From Tretioscincus oriximinensis (taxonomy: Eukaryota; Chordata; Lepidosauria; Squamata; Gymnophthalmidae), in contig JAJVDF010000359.1 of NCBI GenBank assembly GCA_022410635.1, positions 398,118 through 462,117 on the forward strand: a DNA stretch of 64,000 nucleotides, read 5' to 3'. Positions 41,571 to 53,115 of the stretch are shown here, in pieces. Position 1 is the first letter of the stretch. Each line of letters starts with the position of its first letter. The notes under the pieces are model-generated. The model did no database searches and was not told the DNA's origin. It saw only the letters and a program-made list of their open reading frames with translations. A program made the translations under genes and the position numbers.

Positions 41571-41944
41571 CCAAGGTACAAGGTAGGTGCCTGGCACACC
41601 TCTAGAGGGAGGCTGTTCCAGAGTGTGGGCCCCTACCCCTTGCATCTCTAAAAAAGGAGGAACTACCCAGAAGGCCTTCTGGTAACCCTATTCCAAGGCC
41701 ATGTGCCATCTCTTCCATAACTGATTCTGAAGATCATGCAAGCTTTGGCTCATCACAGAGATGTTTTGAGGCACCCACCCCAAGTTCAGGCAGCCTTGGT
41801 CCAGGAAAACTGGACCTTTCCAGTTAGGAGCCATTCTAGAAGAAATAGACCCATCAAATGGGGAAATGACTTTTGTCCACCTTTGGTGGTCACCAGAATG
41901 GTATCACTGTAAACATGCCCCAAATCAAGGCAGAACACAAGAGA

Positions 41945-42660
41945 ACAAACAAGGATTCAGCCCTGCTGAATCGGGCTGGAGCCCAACTAGTCCAGCATTC
42001 TGTCTCCCACAGTGGCCCACCAGTTTCANGTGGGCAGTCTGGAACAGGAGAAGGCAAAATCTTCTAAAGCAACTGGAGGCAAAATCCTCACTTAATCTTA
42101 ACTCCCAACAAATAATATTTCAGGAATCTCCCTGTTGCTCCATCTCAGAGGCAGCATCAAGAGATCCATCCTAGTAGCTATATATACCCTTGGCTTCCAT
42201 GAACCCATCTAATCCTGTCTTAAAGCTATCCAGGCTGCTAGTTACCACCTCCTCTTCTGGAAGTAAACTCCCAGACCAGTGACCCTATAGGGGTAGGCTG
42301 ACCAGATNACCCCATTTGGGGAGGGTGAAAACTCAGTTTTGGGGTGCCTCCCAGTTTTTTCTGAGGAAATGTTTTCCAAAAAAAGATTTTTTTAACATAT
42401 TTTTTTTCCTCAGAAAAAACCGGAAGGCACCCCAAAAATGGGTTTTTAACGTGCCTCCCCCAAAAGGGCTCATCTAGTCAGCCTATGTAGGATGGGGGAA
42501 TTCTTTCCCATGTCTATCCTTACTCTTCTAACCATCAGTTTCAAGAAATGCCCCCTGGTCCTAGTATTGTGTGATAGGGAAAATATTTTTCTCTATTCAC
42601 CTTATCCATCCCATGCATGATGTTGCAGCCTGATTTCATAAGAGAGGTACTCTGGCCATT
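41945..42660 (-). mobile_element. CR1 3' UTR and ORF2 end, interrupted by a MITE
   Basis: The reverse CR1 starts near 'gattcagccctgctgaatcg', is split at 42294-42485 and resumes through 'cctggtcctagtattgtgtg' and 'ttatccatcccatgcatgat'. It shows that family A MITEs moved after this CR1 inserted. Confidence 0.85.
42294..42485. mobile_element. Palindromic MITE, family A short form, inside CR1
   Basis: TAGGCTGACCAGATNACCCC to CTCATCTAGTCAGCCTA. The flanks TATAGGGG and TGTAGGAT match at five of eight positions, a decayed 8-bp duplication. Confidence 0.88.
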
Positions 42661-42729
42661 TAAATAAGAGAGGAAAAAAACAGACAGGCTATGTTTATTT
42701 ATTAGTCAGCAGAAGAAAACCAGGAGACA

Positions 42730-42763
42730 AGGGAACTGAATGAAAGAATGAAAGAATGAATGA

Positions 42764-42803
<40 letters not shown>

Positions 42804-42806
42804 AGA
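42730..42806. repeat. (GAAA)n microsatellite
   Basis: About 15 GAAA/GAAT units in the FAM167A intron. Confidence 0.95.
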
Positions 42807-43319
42807 TAGCAATCTACTTTTCCACAATTTATCTCCTTTTCTGCTGGCATCTCTTTTTCCACCCCTGAATGAGAAGCTTTAGACAAAGGCCAACTTCAGA
42901 GGCCTGGAATGCCACCTGGCCCATTCTAAACCATATCTATCTCCTCACATTCCCCAAAGAGATTTTTGGCTGTGCATGGAAGGAACCTGCTGTTTATTGA
43001 GAACACCAAAATCTGGGCACCAAAGACGAAGCACATTCAGTATTCAATAATGGCACCTTTCTTCCCATTGTCCACCTAATCCTTTCGTCAGCCGGTCCAA
43101 TGTTTTGTCTTTTGCCCTTTATGCTTCTATCCTAGACAGCCTGCTGTGTTTTGCTGCTTCTCCCACTAGCAAATGAAAGACAAACTAAAGATTTATCTCC
43201 CTGGGAAATGTTGGAAGCTACTAGGCAGCAACGGCAGAATAGCATCTTGATGAGAGAAAAGAAAACGGACGCGTCCTTTATAGAAGGAAGATTTCAAAGG
43301 AATGGCCCCGTTGGCCTTT

Positions 43320-43505
43320 GTGCAGAGAGCCTAGCAAGGGGGGCTCGTAGCACTTTCGGGGCGAACTAGAAGGAGGGAGGTGGCGGGATCTTCCATCAAC
43401 AAGTCTACTTCCAGTGCATCTGGAGAAGTGGACTTGTCTATGAAAGCTCATGCTGCCTACCTTTCTCGTGCTAGTCAGTCTTCAGAGTTCTACAAGGCCA
43501 CTTTG
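43320..43505. mobile_element. Two inverted Penelope 3' fragments
   Basis: The minus-oriented 'gctcgtagcactttcgggg' … 'aagtctacttccagtgc' meets plus-oriented 'catctggagaagtggacttg' … 'tgaaagctcatgctgcctac'. The plus fragment has a hammerhead-like core with A6 changed to G (CTGGAGA). Confidence 0.6.
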
Positions 43506-43779
43506 TAGAAGGAAATCCACACTGAAAAGCCCCCAAAAATTCAAAAAATATTATTGGGTTCACCTAAATTCTGTTTTCAAAAGAATCATCTTTACTTTCA
43601 GACAGAGCAAGAAAAAGATAATTAAATTAACATGGTGTTTAACAATTGCTGTTAAAGTTATTAACTTGCCTTTTATCAGAAATAAATCTGTACATATAAT
43701 GAAACGGGTATCAAAGAGTTCAATATTCCGAGGTAGAATGACCAATGACAGGGCTTGGAATTTTGGCAGCCTTCAGAGA

Positions 43780-43990
43780 GAAAGGGAGGAAGATAATCAG
43801 GAAAGAAGGAAGAGCAGAAAGAAGGAAGGGAGGGAGGGAAAAGAAGGAAGGAAGGAAGAAGGAAGGAAAGAAGGGAAGGAAAATGGAAAGAAAGAAGGGA
43901 AGAAGGAAAGAAGCGGCAGTGAATGAAGGATGGAAGGGAGCAATGGAGGAAGGGAGGAAGGGAGTGGGTGAAGGCATGGATGGAAGCAAG
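43780..43990. repeat. GGAA/GAAG purine tract
   Basis: Low-complexity purine sequence. Lys/Glu/Arg ORFs over it are rejected. Confidence 0.93.
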
Positions 43991-44096
43991 AGGGAGGAGG
44001 GGATAGAAATTGTTACATTACCCTGATGCAATGGGCTAATTTGCCTAGCAGATAAATAAAAACACACATTTTCTGAGCGGAGTTCCCGTTAAGTGC

Positions 44097-44215
44097 ACTG
44101 TGGTGACAGTTCAGTCAAGGGATTCAACTCTGCCCAATAGAGGAGTTACTAAACCATTCCAGACAGTTGTTCAGCCTGTCCAAAGACTTCCTTTGAAAGG
44201 GAACACTCACCATCT
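44097..44215 (-). mobile_element. Bird-type CR1 remnant abutting the FAM167A splice acceptor
   Basis: 'gagttactaaaccattccag', 'acagttgttcagcctgtcca' and 'aaagacttcctttgaaaggg' follow the reverse CR1 3' UTR (compare 16690-16715 and 33825-33890). Similarity runs to about 'actcaccatct', leaving roughly 15 bp before the acceptor. Confidence 0.7.
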
Positions 44216-44232
44216 TCTCTTGTCTTCCATAG

Positions 44233-44496
<264 letters not shown>

Positions 44497-44734
44497 AGGA
44501 AGGGGATTATGGGAAAGACGGGCGTGTCACAAGATCCAGAAAAGAGGAGCAGGCAATTGTCCATTTGTTGGTCAAATAGGGAAATATGAGAATTGGAAAA
44601 GAAAAATCAGACTGGGTGAACAGGGTTAGCCAAAATTGGCAACAAAGACTGTGTCCCAAAGTGCTTTGTAGAAATATGGAAAGGAAGAACTACAAGGACC
44701 TTCAAGAAGAGGAGGGAGGCCCAGCTCAATCTAT
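44497..44734 (+). other. FAM167A: Probable FAM167A 3' UTR start
   Basis: Unique sequence after the stop codon. No AATAAA lies within it. The first candidate, 'gcaataaatgcc' at 44821-44832, is inside a transposon, so the true 3' end is unknown. Confidence 0.5.
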
Positions 44735-45511
44735 GGCTCACAAAACCATTTTATTCCTCAATCGGTGCGAGATGAAGGAGGTTCTGGCACACATGTTAAG
44801 CATGTTTCAGCAATTGTCCTGCAATAAATGCCATTTATCCCGGAAGAAACTATTGCTGGCTATTCAGGCATCATTGCTGAGAACCTCCGAAATCTCGCAG
44901 CCAACCTCTGTCATCTCGTAACCAACCCCCTTCCTCTCCTGTGTGGACACATTAGTGTGAGGGACAGGAGCGGGGAGATGACAGGGAAGCATCACTTCCT
45001 TGCTTCAGCGGGGAAATCTGCCCGCCTTTTCCTAAGCCCAGGCTGTCTTCCACCTGCTTTGGGTGGCTGCTGCCTGGAGATCGACTTGGCAAAGCAACGA
45101 GCAGGACGTCGTCACTGTCAAATTGTTCGGCTGAGGCAAGAAGGAGGAGGTGGGGAGGTTGACAGGACATCTCAATGCTGCTCAACATAACATAAGAAGA
45201 GCCATACTGGATCAGGCCACAGTCCATCTAGTCCAGCATTCTGTCTCACACAGAGGCTATGCCTTCCTTCCAGCCAGCCCTCCGCCTGCTTTTGGGGGCT
45301 TCTGCCTGGAGATCGGCTTGGCAAAGTGACGAGCAGCATTGAGATGTCCAGTCAAGCTCCCCATCTCCTCCTCCTCACCTCAGCCGAACCATTTGACAGT
45401 GCGGGTCTCCAGGCAGCAGCCCCAAAAGCAGGCGGAGGGTTGGCTGGAAGGAGGGCACAGCCAAAGCAATGCGGTGGAGCCGGCTGCGTATCACAAGAAT
45501 GCAAAGACACG
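44735..45511 (-). mobile_element. Harbinger-like element, second copy, reverse
   Basis: The order matches 6492-7322 in reverse: 'ttttattcctcaat', 'acacatgttaagcatgtttc', 'cagccaacctctgtcatctc', 'aaaagcaggcggagggttgg'. A CR1 3' fragment is inserted at 45184-45258, with the GC-rich part duplicated on both sides. The end near 45511 is truncated. Confidence 0.75.
45184..45258 (-). mobile_element. CR1 3' terminus inserted in the Harbinger-like element
   Basis: AACATAACATAAGAAGAGCC to 'ctgtctcacacagaggc', 75 bp. It dates this CR1 event after the DNA element. Confidence 0.8.
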
Positions 45512-45542
45512 GACAAACCATTGCTATATTTTGGTCATATAT

Positions 45543-45905
45543 TTTGGTTCCAATAGGCGAAGTAGCAGCTTCCGGTTTCTCTACTTCCGGTAGAATTTCT
45601 GTTTCCGGTTTCACGGTCCATAATTGTATTTCTCCTGCTTTTCTACACCATTTTTCACCATGATGGGTGCTTATTATAAAAGCTTGGATGCCTAGTAGCT
45701 TCACCGAGTTGCAGCAGGGCTGGTTATAGCAACAGCAGCAGCCCAAATGTGAGGAGGATGGAGGAGGGAGCTGCTGCTGCTGCTGCTGCTGCTGGCACCT
45801 GCTGCTGGGAAGTGTAGTTCAAGTAGCAGGTGGACTCTTTCACCCAACTCACAAAAGCCCCATTCCTTGTGGACTACAGTTCCCAGCCTGCACCACAGCT
45901 AGCCT
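45543..45905. repeat. Unclassified dispersed repeat R3, copy 2
   Basis: 'ttattataaaagcttggatg', 'gcagcagcagcccaaatgtg' and a (GCT)8 run at 45771-45793, then inverted motifs CTGGGAAGTGTAGT and ACTACAGTTCCCAG (45873). It includes several CTTCCGGT/TTTCCGGT sites (45570-45620). Confidence 0.65.
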
Positions 45906-46145
45906 CTCTTTTTTTGCTTTGAGCCGATCGTTGCTCACTGGAAACTTATTTTCTGCCTTAAAACCTGACCTGAAGATAGACAAGGATCTGTCTATATGCA
46001 CTTCAAATTCGTCTTCAGGTCTAATGAACTTGATTAAGGAAGGGAGGACGTTCTTTCTTCCTTTAATCCAGTTTTCCAGGACTGAAGATGATTCAAAGTA
46101 TTGAAACGGCACCGAAATGACCTTGTTGCCCTCTCGGCCAACTTC

Positions 46146-47128
46146 TTTAGAACATAAGAACATCAGAAGAGCCATACTGGATCAGGCCACAGCCCATCAA
46201 GTCCAGCATTCTGTGTCACACAGAGGCCCACCAGATGCACCTGGGCAGTCCGAACAGAGGAAAGCAAAATATGCNCCTGTTCATGACTCCCTGCAGATGG
46301 TATTTCAAAAGTCCTGCCTGTTGCTCCATCCTGGAGGCTACATCCAGACAACTATCTTAGTATCCATTTATACCCCTAGTGTCCATAAACCTGTCTAGTC
46401 CTGTCTTGAAACTATCCAAGCTGTTAGCTACCACTACCTCTTCAGGAAGTAAATTCCACAGNCCGATGACCCTCTGGGTGAAAAAATACTTTCCTTTGTC
46501 TGTTCTCACTTTTTTACCCAACAGTTTCAAGAGTGCCCTCTGGTCCTTGTGTTGTGTGATAGAGAAAACATTTTTTCTCTATTCACNCTGTCGATCCCAT
46601 GCATGATTTTGTACACTTCAATCAGATCACCCCTCAAACGTCTCCTTTCAAGGCTGAAAAGGCCCAGACGTTGCAGCCTTGCTTCGTAAGGGAGGTGCTC
46701 CAGACCCTTGATCATTTTTGTTGCCCTTTTCTGCACCTTCTCCAGTTCCAAAATATCCCTCTTGAGATGTGGTGACCAGAATTGAACACAGTATTCCAAA
46801 TGTGGCCTCACCACAGATTTATAAAGAGGCAAAACAACATTTGCTGACTTNTTTTCGATTCCTTTCCTAATTATCCCCAACATGGAATTTGCCTTTTTTG
46901 CAGCTGCTGCACACTGGGTTGACATTTTCATTGAATTGTCCACNAACACCCCAAGATCCTTTTCTTGCTCGGTCACAGAAAGCTTGGTTCCCATCAGGTG
47001 GTAGGAGTATTNTGGGTTCTTTGCCCCAATATGCATGACCTTGCACTTGCTTAAGTTGAAGTGCATTTGCCACTTTGATGCCCACTCACCCAATTTCAAT
47101 AAATCACTCTGGAGTGCCTTACAATTTG
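46146..47128 (-). mobile_element. CR1 LINE, long 3' copy
   Basis: It starts with 'gaacataagaacatcagaag' and runs through the 3' UTR into an open ORF2 segment (46527-47120). That segment reads [61 protein letters not shown] 1-nt deletion near 46530 shifts the last part of ORF2. 5'-truncated at 47128, upstream of the catalytic FADD. Confidence 0.92.
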
Positions 47129-47337
47129 GTGCATTTTGGAATGGACAATAATGCAAGAAAGAGATATAAATGCATGTTGTTGCTGTGCAGAGAAACCAAT
47201 GTTCAGCANAGAAGGGTTAGATGTCAAAACCCAGCTAGATCACTCTGTAGATCTTTACTCTTCCTTCAGATCGTTTTTTGCCATCAGAGTCATATGGATA
47301 GTGTGTTTTTAAGTTAAGCTATAACTCTCATAATCTT

Positions 47338-47412
47338 ACAAGGGGTCTCATAGCACCTTAGACATTAACAAGAAAAAATAGACAGCATGAACTTTCATAC
47401 CCAAGTATACCT
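47338..47412 (-). mobile_element. Penelope 3' fragment
   Basis: 'aaggggtctcatagcacctt' … 'gcatgaactttcatacccaa' is the reverse 3' UTR end. Confidence 0.6.
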
Positions 47413-47610
47413 CATAGAATCATAGAGTTGGAAGGGACCTCCAGGGTCATGGGGCCCAACCCCCTGCTCAACACAGGATTCACTAAAACCATCGCATACA
47501 NATGGCTGCCCAGCTTCTGTCTGAATACTTCCAATACCTCCAGTGACAACCTATTCCACTGGTTTATCATTCTTACTGTCAGAAAGCTTTTTCTGATATC
47601 TAATCTATAT
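47413..47610 (-). mobile_element. Bird-type CR1 3' UTR
   Basis: 'catagaatcatagagttgga', 'agggacctccagggtcatgg' and 'gtcagaaagctttttctgat' in reverse CR1 order. Confidence 0.88.
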
Positions 47611-48905
47611 CTACTTCATTTGTCTGATATGCACATCTAGATATTTTGACAGCATGGAATATTCGGAGGATAGTGTATAATCCAGTAAGAATCACACGGT
47701 CACTTGCCTAGAACATAGACTTTTTTGCAATTCCAGGAGAAGCTATGAATAGAGTTAGATTTTCCTAGAACAGACTCAAGTGTGAGTTCAACTCTTCTTT
47801 TGATATGGTCTTCTTGTGGTTTCCACAGATACACGTGGCAACTCCAAACAAGTCCTGCCATAAGGGCACGTTTCAAACCGTGTCTAGGCAGGACATGGTA
47901 GACCAGGAATATAAACCTGGCACATCACTGTTCTGAGAAAATAAGACTCCCAACATGGATTTCCCCCAAATAGCAGTGTGATTCATCGTGTCACCTTTTG
48001 GGATCTATCTTGAAAACCGGCCACCGTGCATACATGCGAAACAGGGCCCAAAATGCCATTGTGCAGGCGTAGTGGCCTGCAATTGCCCATTTCCAAGTAT
48101 TCAATGTCATCAAAATACCCAGAAGTAACCACCATGCCATCATGAGAGCACCATCGGACATAACAAGTGGCCTGGGCACACACATCGTGCCCACAGGCCT
48201 GGAAGCAGCTTTGCAGGACTCCAATTCCATCATTGCCGGCTCCAGACTGGTGTCCTCAAGTTCCTCTAGATGTTCCTGGATTAGAACATGCCATCATTCT
48301 ATGTCAATCCAAGCCAGATTGACAGGGAGCAATAGTATGTTGGTGTTCAGAAACATCTGGAGCTGCAAACTGTTCTGACAACAATAGGTAGACGTTGGAA
48401 CCAAATATCTGGAGGTCTTCTGGTTTCTCACCACTGCCTTTTGTAGAATCAAGATCTCAAGAACCAAGGGTCTTTGTGTAGGGATCTCTTCATTGGAAAT
48501 AAGGATCTGAGTGTAAGCCACAATAATAGGGATCTAAGAGACCACACCACGTGCTGGTATAGCTCTGTGTACCCTACAAGAAGTTTTCCCTAGATTGTAA
48601 CTGCCTTACTTCAGACCACGAGTAAATCTGTTTGATTGGATCCACCAGTGGTCCAGCAGGGCTCCTATCCAGAACGTGGAAGGTGTGCAGAAGATCTTCA
48701 CCCTATAATTGGGGTGGTGGGGTGCATGTTAGTAGTGCGCCATGAAACACTGCTGAAATCCACCCCTCACCTGAGAAGTGTGGGAACCCATGAGATTTCT
48801 GTGAGCTTTGTAACATTGGCACAGCAGATTGATGTAGATGGTGTGGGATCCAGCTCGTGCCTTCCCAGTGTCGATAGGACTTTACATAGGTGCTGCCCCA
48901 TCATA
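47611..48905. other. Unassigned 1.3 kb, possibly with a decayed coding segment
   Basis: No listed repeat is recognised. On the minus strand one frame stays mostly open from about 48900 to 47990 with few stops. Parts read GALLDHWWIQSNRFTRGLK and MMAWWLLLGILMTLNTWKWA, the latter membrane-helix-like. I cannot assign a family; it may be an old pseudogene, an unrecognised transposon or chance. Confidence 0.3.
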
Positions 48906-49128
48906 TGCGTTGTTCAATTCTGGTCACCACATCTCAAGAGGGATATTGTGGAACTAGAGAAGGTGCAGAAAAGGGCAACAAGAAGGATCAAGGGTGTGGA
49001 GCACCTCCTTTATGAACTCAGGTTGCAACATCTGGGCCTCTTCAGCCTTGAAAGGCAACGTTTGAGAGGTGACCTGATTGAAGTGTACAAAATCATGCAN
49101 GGGATCGACAGGGTGAATAGAGAAAAAT
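48906..49128 (+). mobile_element. CR1 ORF2 tail fragment
   Basis: [20 protein letters not shown] then [12 protein letters not shown] in plus orientation. It meets a minus-oriented CR1 fragment at 49130. Confidence 0.85.
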
Positions 49129-49129
49129 G

Positions 49130-49265
49130 TGTCCAATACACGTATCTAAACCTGTCTTAAAGCTATCTAGGCTGCTAGCTATCACCCCCTCTTCTGGAAG
49201 TAAATTCCACAGTCCGATGACCCTCTGGGTGAAAAAATAATTTCCTTTGTCTGTTGTCACTCTTA
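49130..49265 (-). mobile_element. CR1 3' UTR fragment, inverted to its neighbour
   Basis: 'cctgtcttaaagctatctag' through 'ctctgggtgaaaaaataatt'. With 48906-49128 it forms a head-to-head CR1 arrangement. Confidence 0.82.
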
Positions 49266-49602
49266 ATGTGAACATGTAGGCTGCATCTCATGCACATCAA
49301 GCTAAAGCATACAGTTGTGATCTGACTGTACCTCACTGAACCCATGATAGATCGGGGCTGCTTTTCCTCAAAGCTTTTCCATCATCACTCGCTTCCTCCC
49401 AACTCCAAAGCAATGTGCCTGGCCAGCTGGTCCAATAGCCGAGTAGCAATGACCCCAAAGAGACAAGACAGTTTGTGACAACAGTTGTCGCCTCTTGTGT
49501 TCAAGCCTCACACTGTTTTATGCTAAAAAAATTAACAGCAAAATTGATGCCTGCAATCCACATTTGGAAATTCAAACTAGGATANGTTTTTGCACTTCTG
49601 TT
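49266..49602. other. Unassigned, no gene seen
   Basis: Unique-looking sequence, no ORF of interest. Confidence 0.4.
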
Positions 49603-49885
49603 TCTGGACTTATTAAATAAATAAACGAATAAATAAATAAATAAACAACACCAATCATCATCATCATCATGATTTATAAGGCCCTTTTCACCAAAGGGTG
49701 GTGCACATAGCTTTCGTTGCTTCCTCCACAACAGACACCCTTATGAAGTAGGTGGGGCTGAGAGAATTCTAAAGAACTGTGACTGGCCCAAGGTCACCCA
49801 GCTGGCTTCATGGAGGAGGGTGAAATCGAAGCGGGAGACAGATGAGGGACCAATACTCTAACCATACACCAAACTGGCTTCTAGG
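49603..49885 (-). mobile_element. Sauria-type SINE
   Basis: The reverse SINE starts with an AAATA/CAT-repeat tail ('atcatcatcatcatgattta'), then 'cctccacaacagacaccctt', 'gaactgtgactggcccaagg', 'tcacccagctggcttcatgg', and ends at a tRNA-related head ('ctctaaccatacaccaaact'). The ATG-repeat tail is of the BovB LINE type known to mobilise Sauria SINEs. This family is squamate-specific to my knowledge. Confidence 0.78.
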
Positions 49886-50534
49886 TAAGCAATCAGACAG
49901 GTGCTTTCATATGTCAGAATGCTTCCAATGTCCTAAGGCGGCCTAGCCAGTTCCTAAATGGTGGGATTCAAATAATTTAGCAGNCGGTTCTCCACCATGA
50001 AGCNATAGATGAACGGAAGCAGCATCCAGAAATTCCACCACTTGACATGGTGATCCCAGATGCAGCAACCAGACCTGTGATCGGGAGGAGTTGAGGCCAT
50101 TTTAACCCAAACCAAAGCGCAATTTAACAACGGTTCAGCCAAACTGGTGTGAACAGACTGACTCCCACCATTGCAATAGCATACCTACAGTGAAGCACAA
50201 GACTGCCCCTTAGACCTTTGGTGGCTGCTATTTTGCGGGCTGATACGTGACTGTATTGTCTTCAGGTTTCCAGTCGAATCAGACCCGAACCACTTCTCTC
50301 CCTTGTCGCGATTGGATATGAGAACATGCCTTCATCCAATCACAGCGAGGTGATGTGGTCCAGGCTCCCTGACCCAAGTGTCAAACCTAGGATGACCATC
50401 AGCAGCCTCGTTTCCATCCTGAGGCTGGAAATGTAAAGAGATTAGTCAGTTCCTTCCGATTCAGAAATGGTTGAATGGTCCGAAATAGCGAATGCCAAAA
50501 ACCCCCACCCAAGATCCCTTTACATAGATGGTGT
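49886..50534. other. Unassigned, no gene seen
   Basis: Unique-looking sequence; nothing recognised. Confidence 0.4.
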
Positions 50535-50880
50535 TCCAAACGTAAACAATAACGAACTGCCAGCTTCCTGTTTTCCTAACTTCCTGGCAGAATTCCTGTT
50601 TCCTGTTTTATGGTTCTTAGCTGTGNTTCTGCCTGCTTTTCTACACCATTTTTTCACGATGACGCATGCTTATTATAAAAGCTTGGATGCCCAGCACCTT
50701 TACAATGCTGGCAGTATCAGCAGCAATAGCCCAAAGGTGCAAAAAATTAAACGGAGCTGTTGTGTTCTCAGTGGGGCCTTCTGGGAAGTGTAGTCCGAGC
50801 AGTGGGCCGACTTATCTGCTCAGCCTCCTACAGACTACAGCTCCCAGCTTGCACCACAAGCCTCTTCAGCCAATCTGTGC
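50535..50880. repeat. Unclassified dispersed repeat R3, copy 3
   Basis: 'ctgcctgcttttctacacca', 'ttattataaaagcttggatg', 'ctgggaagtgtagtccgagc' and ACTACAGCTCCCAGCTTGC (50834-50852). Confidence 0.65.
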
Positions 50881-51451
50881 CCAGTCCTGCCCATAGGAAA
50901 TGTTTTTGATGCTTACAGGAAGTTTGCTGGGGGATCGTCTACAAATTATACAAGATGTTTCTTTGCTGCTCTGTAACTGAAGTATACATAGAGTGTTTGT
51001 TGTTATTTCACAAGGGGCAACAGCTGCCACATTCCAGATGTTTATGAGCCCAAATCCCCATCGTTGTTTGTCTGACAACAGCTGGGAAGTTGCAGCAGAC
51101 GACTCCTGACCTGTACTGTTGGTGACATGACTTTTCCAATGACATTTTATTTTTTCTATTTACACTGTACTTTTTCATTGTGTTCCTGGGTGACAGGACA
51201 AGACAGAAATGGAAAAATCAATAAACAATTTAAAATGAGACGTTCGCTTCTGGTTTTTCTCCCCCTGGNGAAATGTGGAAATTCCATTGTGTTGGTGCAT
51301 TTTACAAGAGCAATCCATCTACGCATGAATTTTATTACAAAGCACCAGCCAGCAACTTGCCACCAATACTCCATATCAAAGAATCCTTGAGTGGGAAGGA
51401 TCAGTGGCTCCAGGCAGGATCCCCACATATGTGAAAAGTGGAGTAATAGTG
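50881..51451. other. Unassigned, no gene seen
   Basis: Unique-looking sequence with ORFs up to 90 codons on both strands and no domain. Confidence 0.4.
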
Positions 51452-51817
51452 AATGGACAAAGGAAAGTATTTTTTCACCCAGAGGGTCATCGGCCTGTGG
51501 AATTTACTTCCTGAAGAGGTGGTGGTAGTTAACAGCTTGGATAGTTTCAAGACAGGACTAGACAGGTTTATGGACACTAAGGGTATAAATGGATACTAGG
51601 ATAGTTGTCTGGATGTCGCCTCCCGGATGGAGCAACAGGCAGGACTCCTGAAATGCCATTTGCAGGGAGTCATGAACAGGAGCATATTTTGCTTTCCTTT
51701 CTTCGGACTGCCCAGGTGCATCTGGTGGGCCTCTGTGTGAGACAGAATGCTGGACTCGATGGGCTGTGGCCTGATCCAGTATGGCTCCTCTTATGTTCTT
51801 ATGTTCTTATGTTCTTC
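51452..51817 (+). mobile_element. CR1 3' end
   Basis: 'aaaggaaagtattttttcac' through three TTCTTATG octamers. It is followed immediately by another plus-oriented CR1. Confidence 0.9.
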
Positions 51818-52841
51818 TCTGGGTGGAAAGAGGTGAGAAGTGGGGTACTCCAGGGGTCTCTACTAGGACCTCTGCTTTTCAATATATTCTTAATGACACT
51901 AAACTGTTCAGGGTCATGAAAACTGAAAATGATCCCAAGGAGCTCCAGAGGGATCTGTTGAAATTGGGTGCATGGGCATCAAAGTGGCAAATGCACTTCA
52001 ACTTAAACAAGTGCAAAGTCCTGCACATTGGGGCAAAGAAACCCAATTACTCCTACCAACTGATGGGAACCAAGAGCTTTCCATGACCAAGCAGGAAAAG
52101 GATCTTGGGGTGTTGGTGGACAGTTCAGTGAAGATGTCAACCCAGTGTGCAGCAGCAGCAAAAAAAGCAAATTCCACATTGGAGATAATTAGGAAAGGAA
52201 TCAAAAAGTTGTTTTGCCTCTTTATAAATCTGTGGTGAGGCCACATTTGGAATCCTGTGTTCAATTCTGGTCCCCACATCTCAAGTGCAGAAAGTGCAGA
52301 AAAAGGCAACAAGAATGATCAAGGGACTGGAGCAGAATCCCTTACGAACTCAGGCTGCAACATCTGGAACTTTTCACCCTCCAAAGACAGTGTTTGACAG
52401 GTAATCTGATTGGGGTGTATAAAATCATGCATGGGATGGATAAAGTGAATAGAGAAAAAAAATCTCTATTATCTGAGTAAGAACAGATAAAGGAAGGTAT
52501 TTTTTTCACCCAGAGGGTCATCGGCCTGTNGAATTGACTTCCTGAAGAGGGGGTGGTAGCTCACAGCTTGGATAGCTTCAAGACAGGATTAAACAGGTTT
52601 ATTGACACCAAGGGTATCAATGGGTCGTAGGATGTCTGGATGCTGCCTCTGGGATGGAGCAACAGGCAGGACTCCTGAAGTACCATTTGCAGGGCATCGG
52701 GAACAGTTGAAGATTTTTCCTTCTTTTGTTCCAGCCTGCCCAGGTGCAATGGGTGGGCCACTGCATGAGACAGAAGGCTGGACAAGATGGCCTCTGACCC
52801 CATTCAGCAGGACTCCTCTTATGTCCTTATGTTCTTATGTA
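51817..52841 (+). mobile_element. CR1 LINE, RT-to-3'-end copy with internal deletions
   Basis: It begins in the reverse transcriptase (GWKEVRSGVLQGSLLGPLLF); a deletion of about 60 bp near 51890 removes the FADD motif. It then continues KLFRVMKTENDPKELQRDLL, TKQEKDLGVLVD, and with frameshifts to the 3' UTR and TTATGTCCTTATGTTCTTAT. Confidence 0.88.
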
Positions 52842-53115
52842 ACTGACCAGCCTCAGTTTGAAGACTCCCACCGAAGAAGAACCCACCACCTCCCGTGGCA
52901 ACATCTTCCTCTAGAATTACTGTATCTTTGGACAGAAGAACATCAGAGGAGCCCTTCTGAATCAGGCCGCAACCCATGTAGTCCCACCTTCCATCTCTCA
53001 CAGTCGTCCACCGATTGCTCCTGGGCATCTCAATCAGAAGAAGGAGGCAAAACCTTCACCTGTTCTCAGCCCCCTGAAAGTGGNTTTTCAGAAATCCTGT
53101 CTTTAAATTGCAGAA
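52842..53115 (-). mobile_element. CR1 3' UTR fragments
   Basis: A bird-type piece (52842-52920, 'cccaccacctcccgtggcaa') is followed by the reverse terminus of the other subfamily from 52934 ('agaagaacatcagaggagcc'). Confidence 0.7.

Larger units (their letters stand above)
39705..44232 (+). other. FAM167A: FAM167A intron (4,528 bp), repeat-rich
   Basis: The intron is bounded by GTGAGT (39705) and a pyrimidine-rich 'ttctcttgtcttccatag' acceptor (44215-44232). It holds MITE B, a pyrimidine tract, an L2-type tail, an S1 SINE, bird-type CR1 pieces, a CR1 broken by a MITE, GAAA and GGAA repeats and Penelope fragments. The unlisted pieces (39911-40329, 40601-40839, 41571-41944, 42807-43319, 43506-43779) show nothing recognisable. 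Confidence 0.9.
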
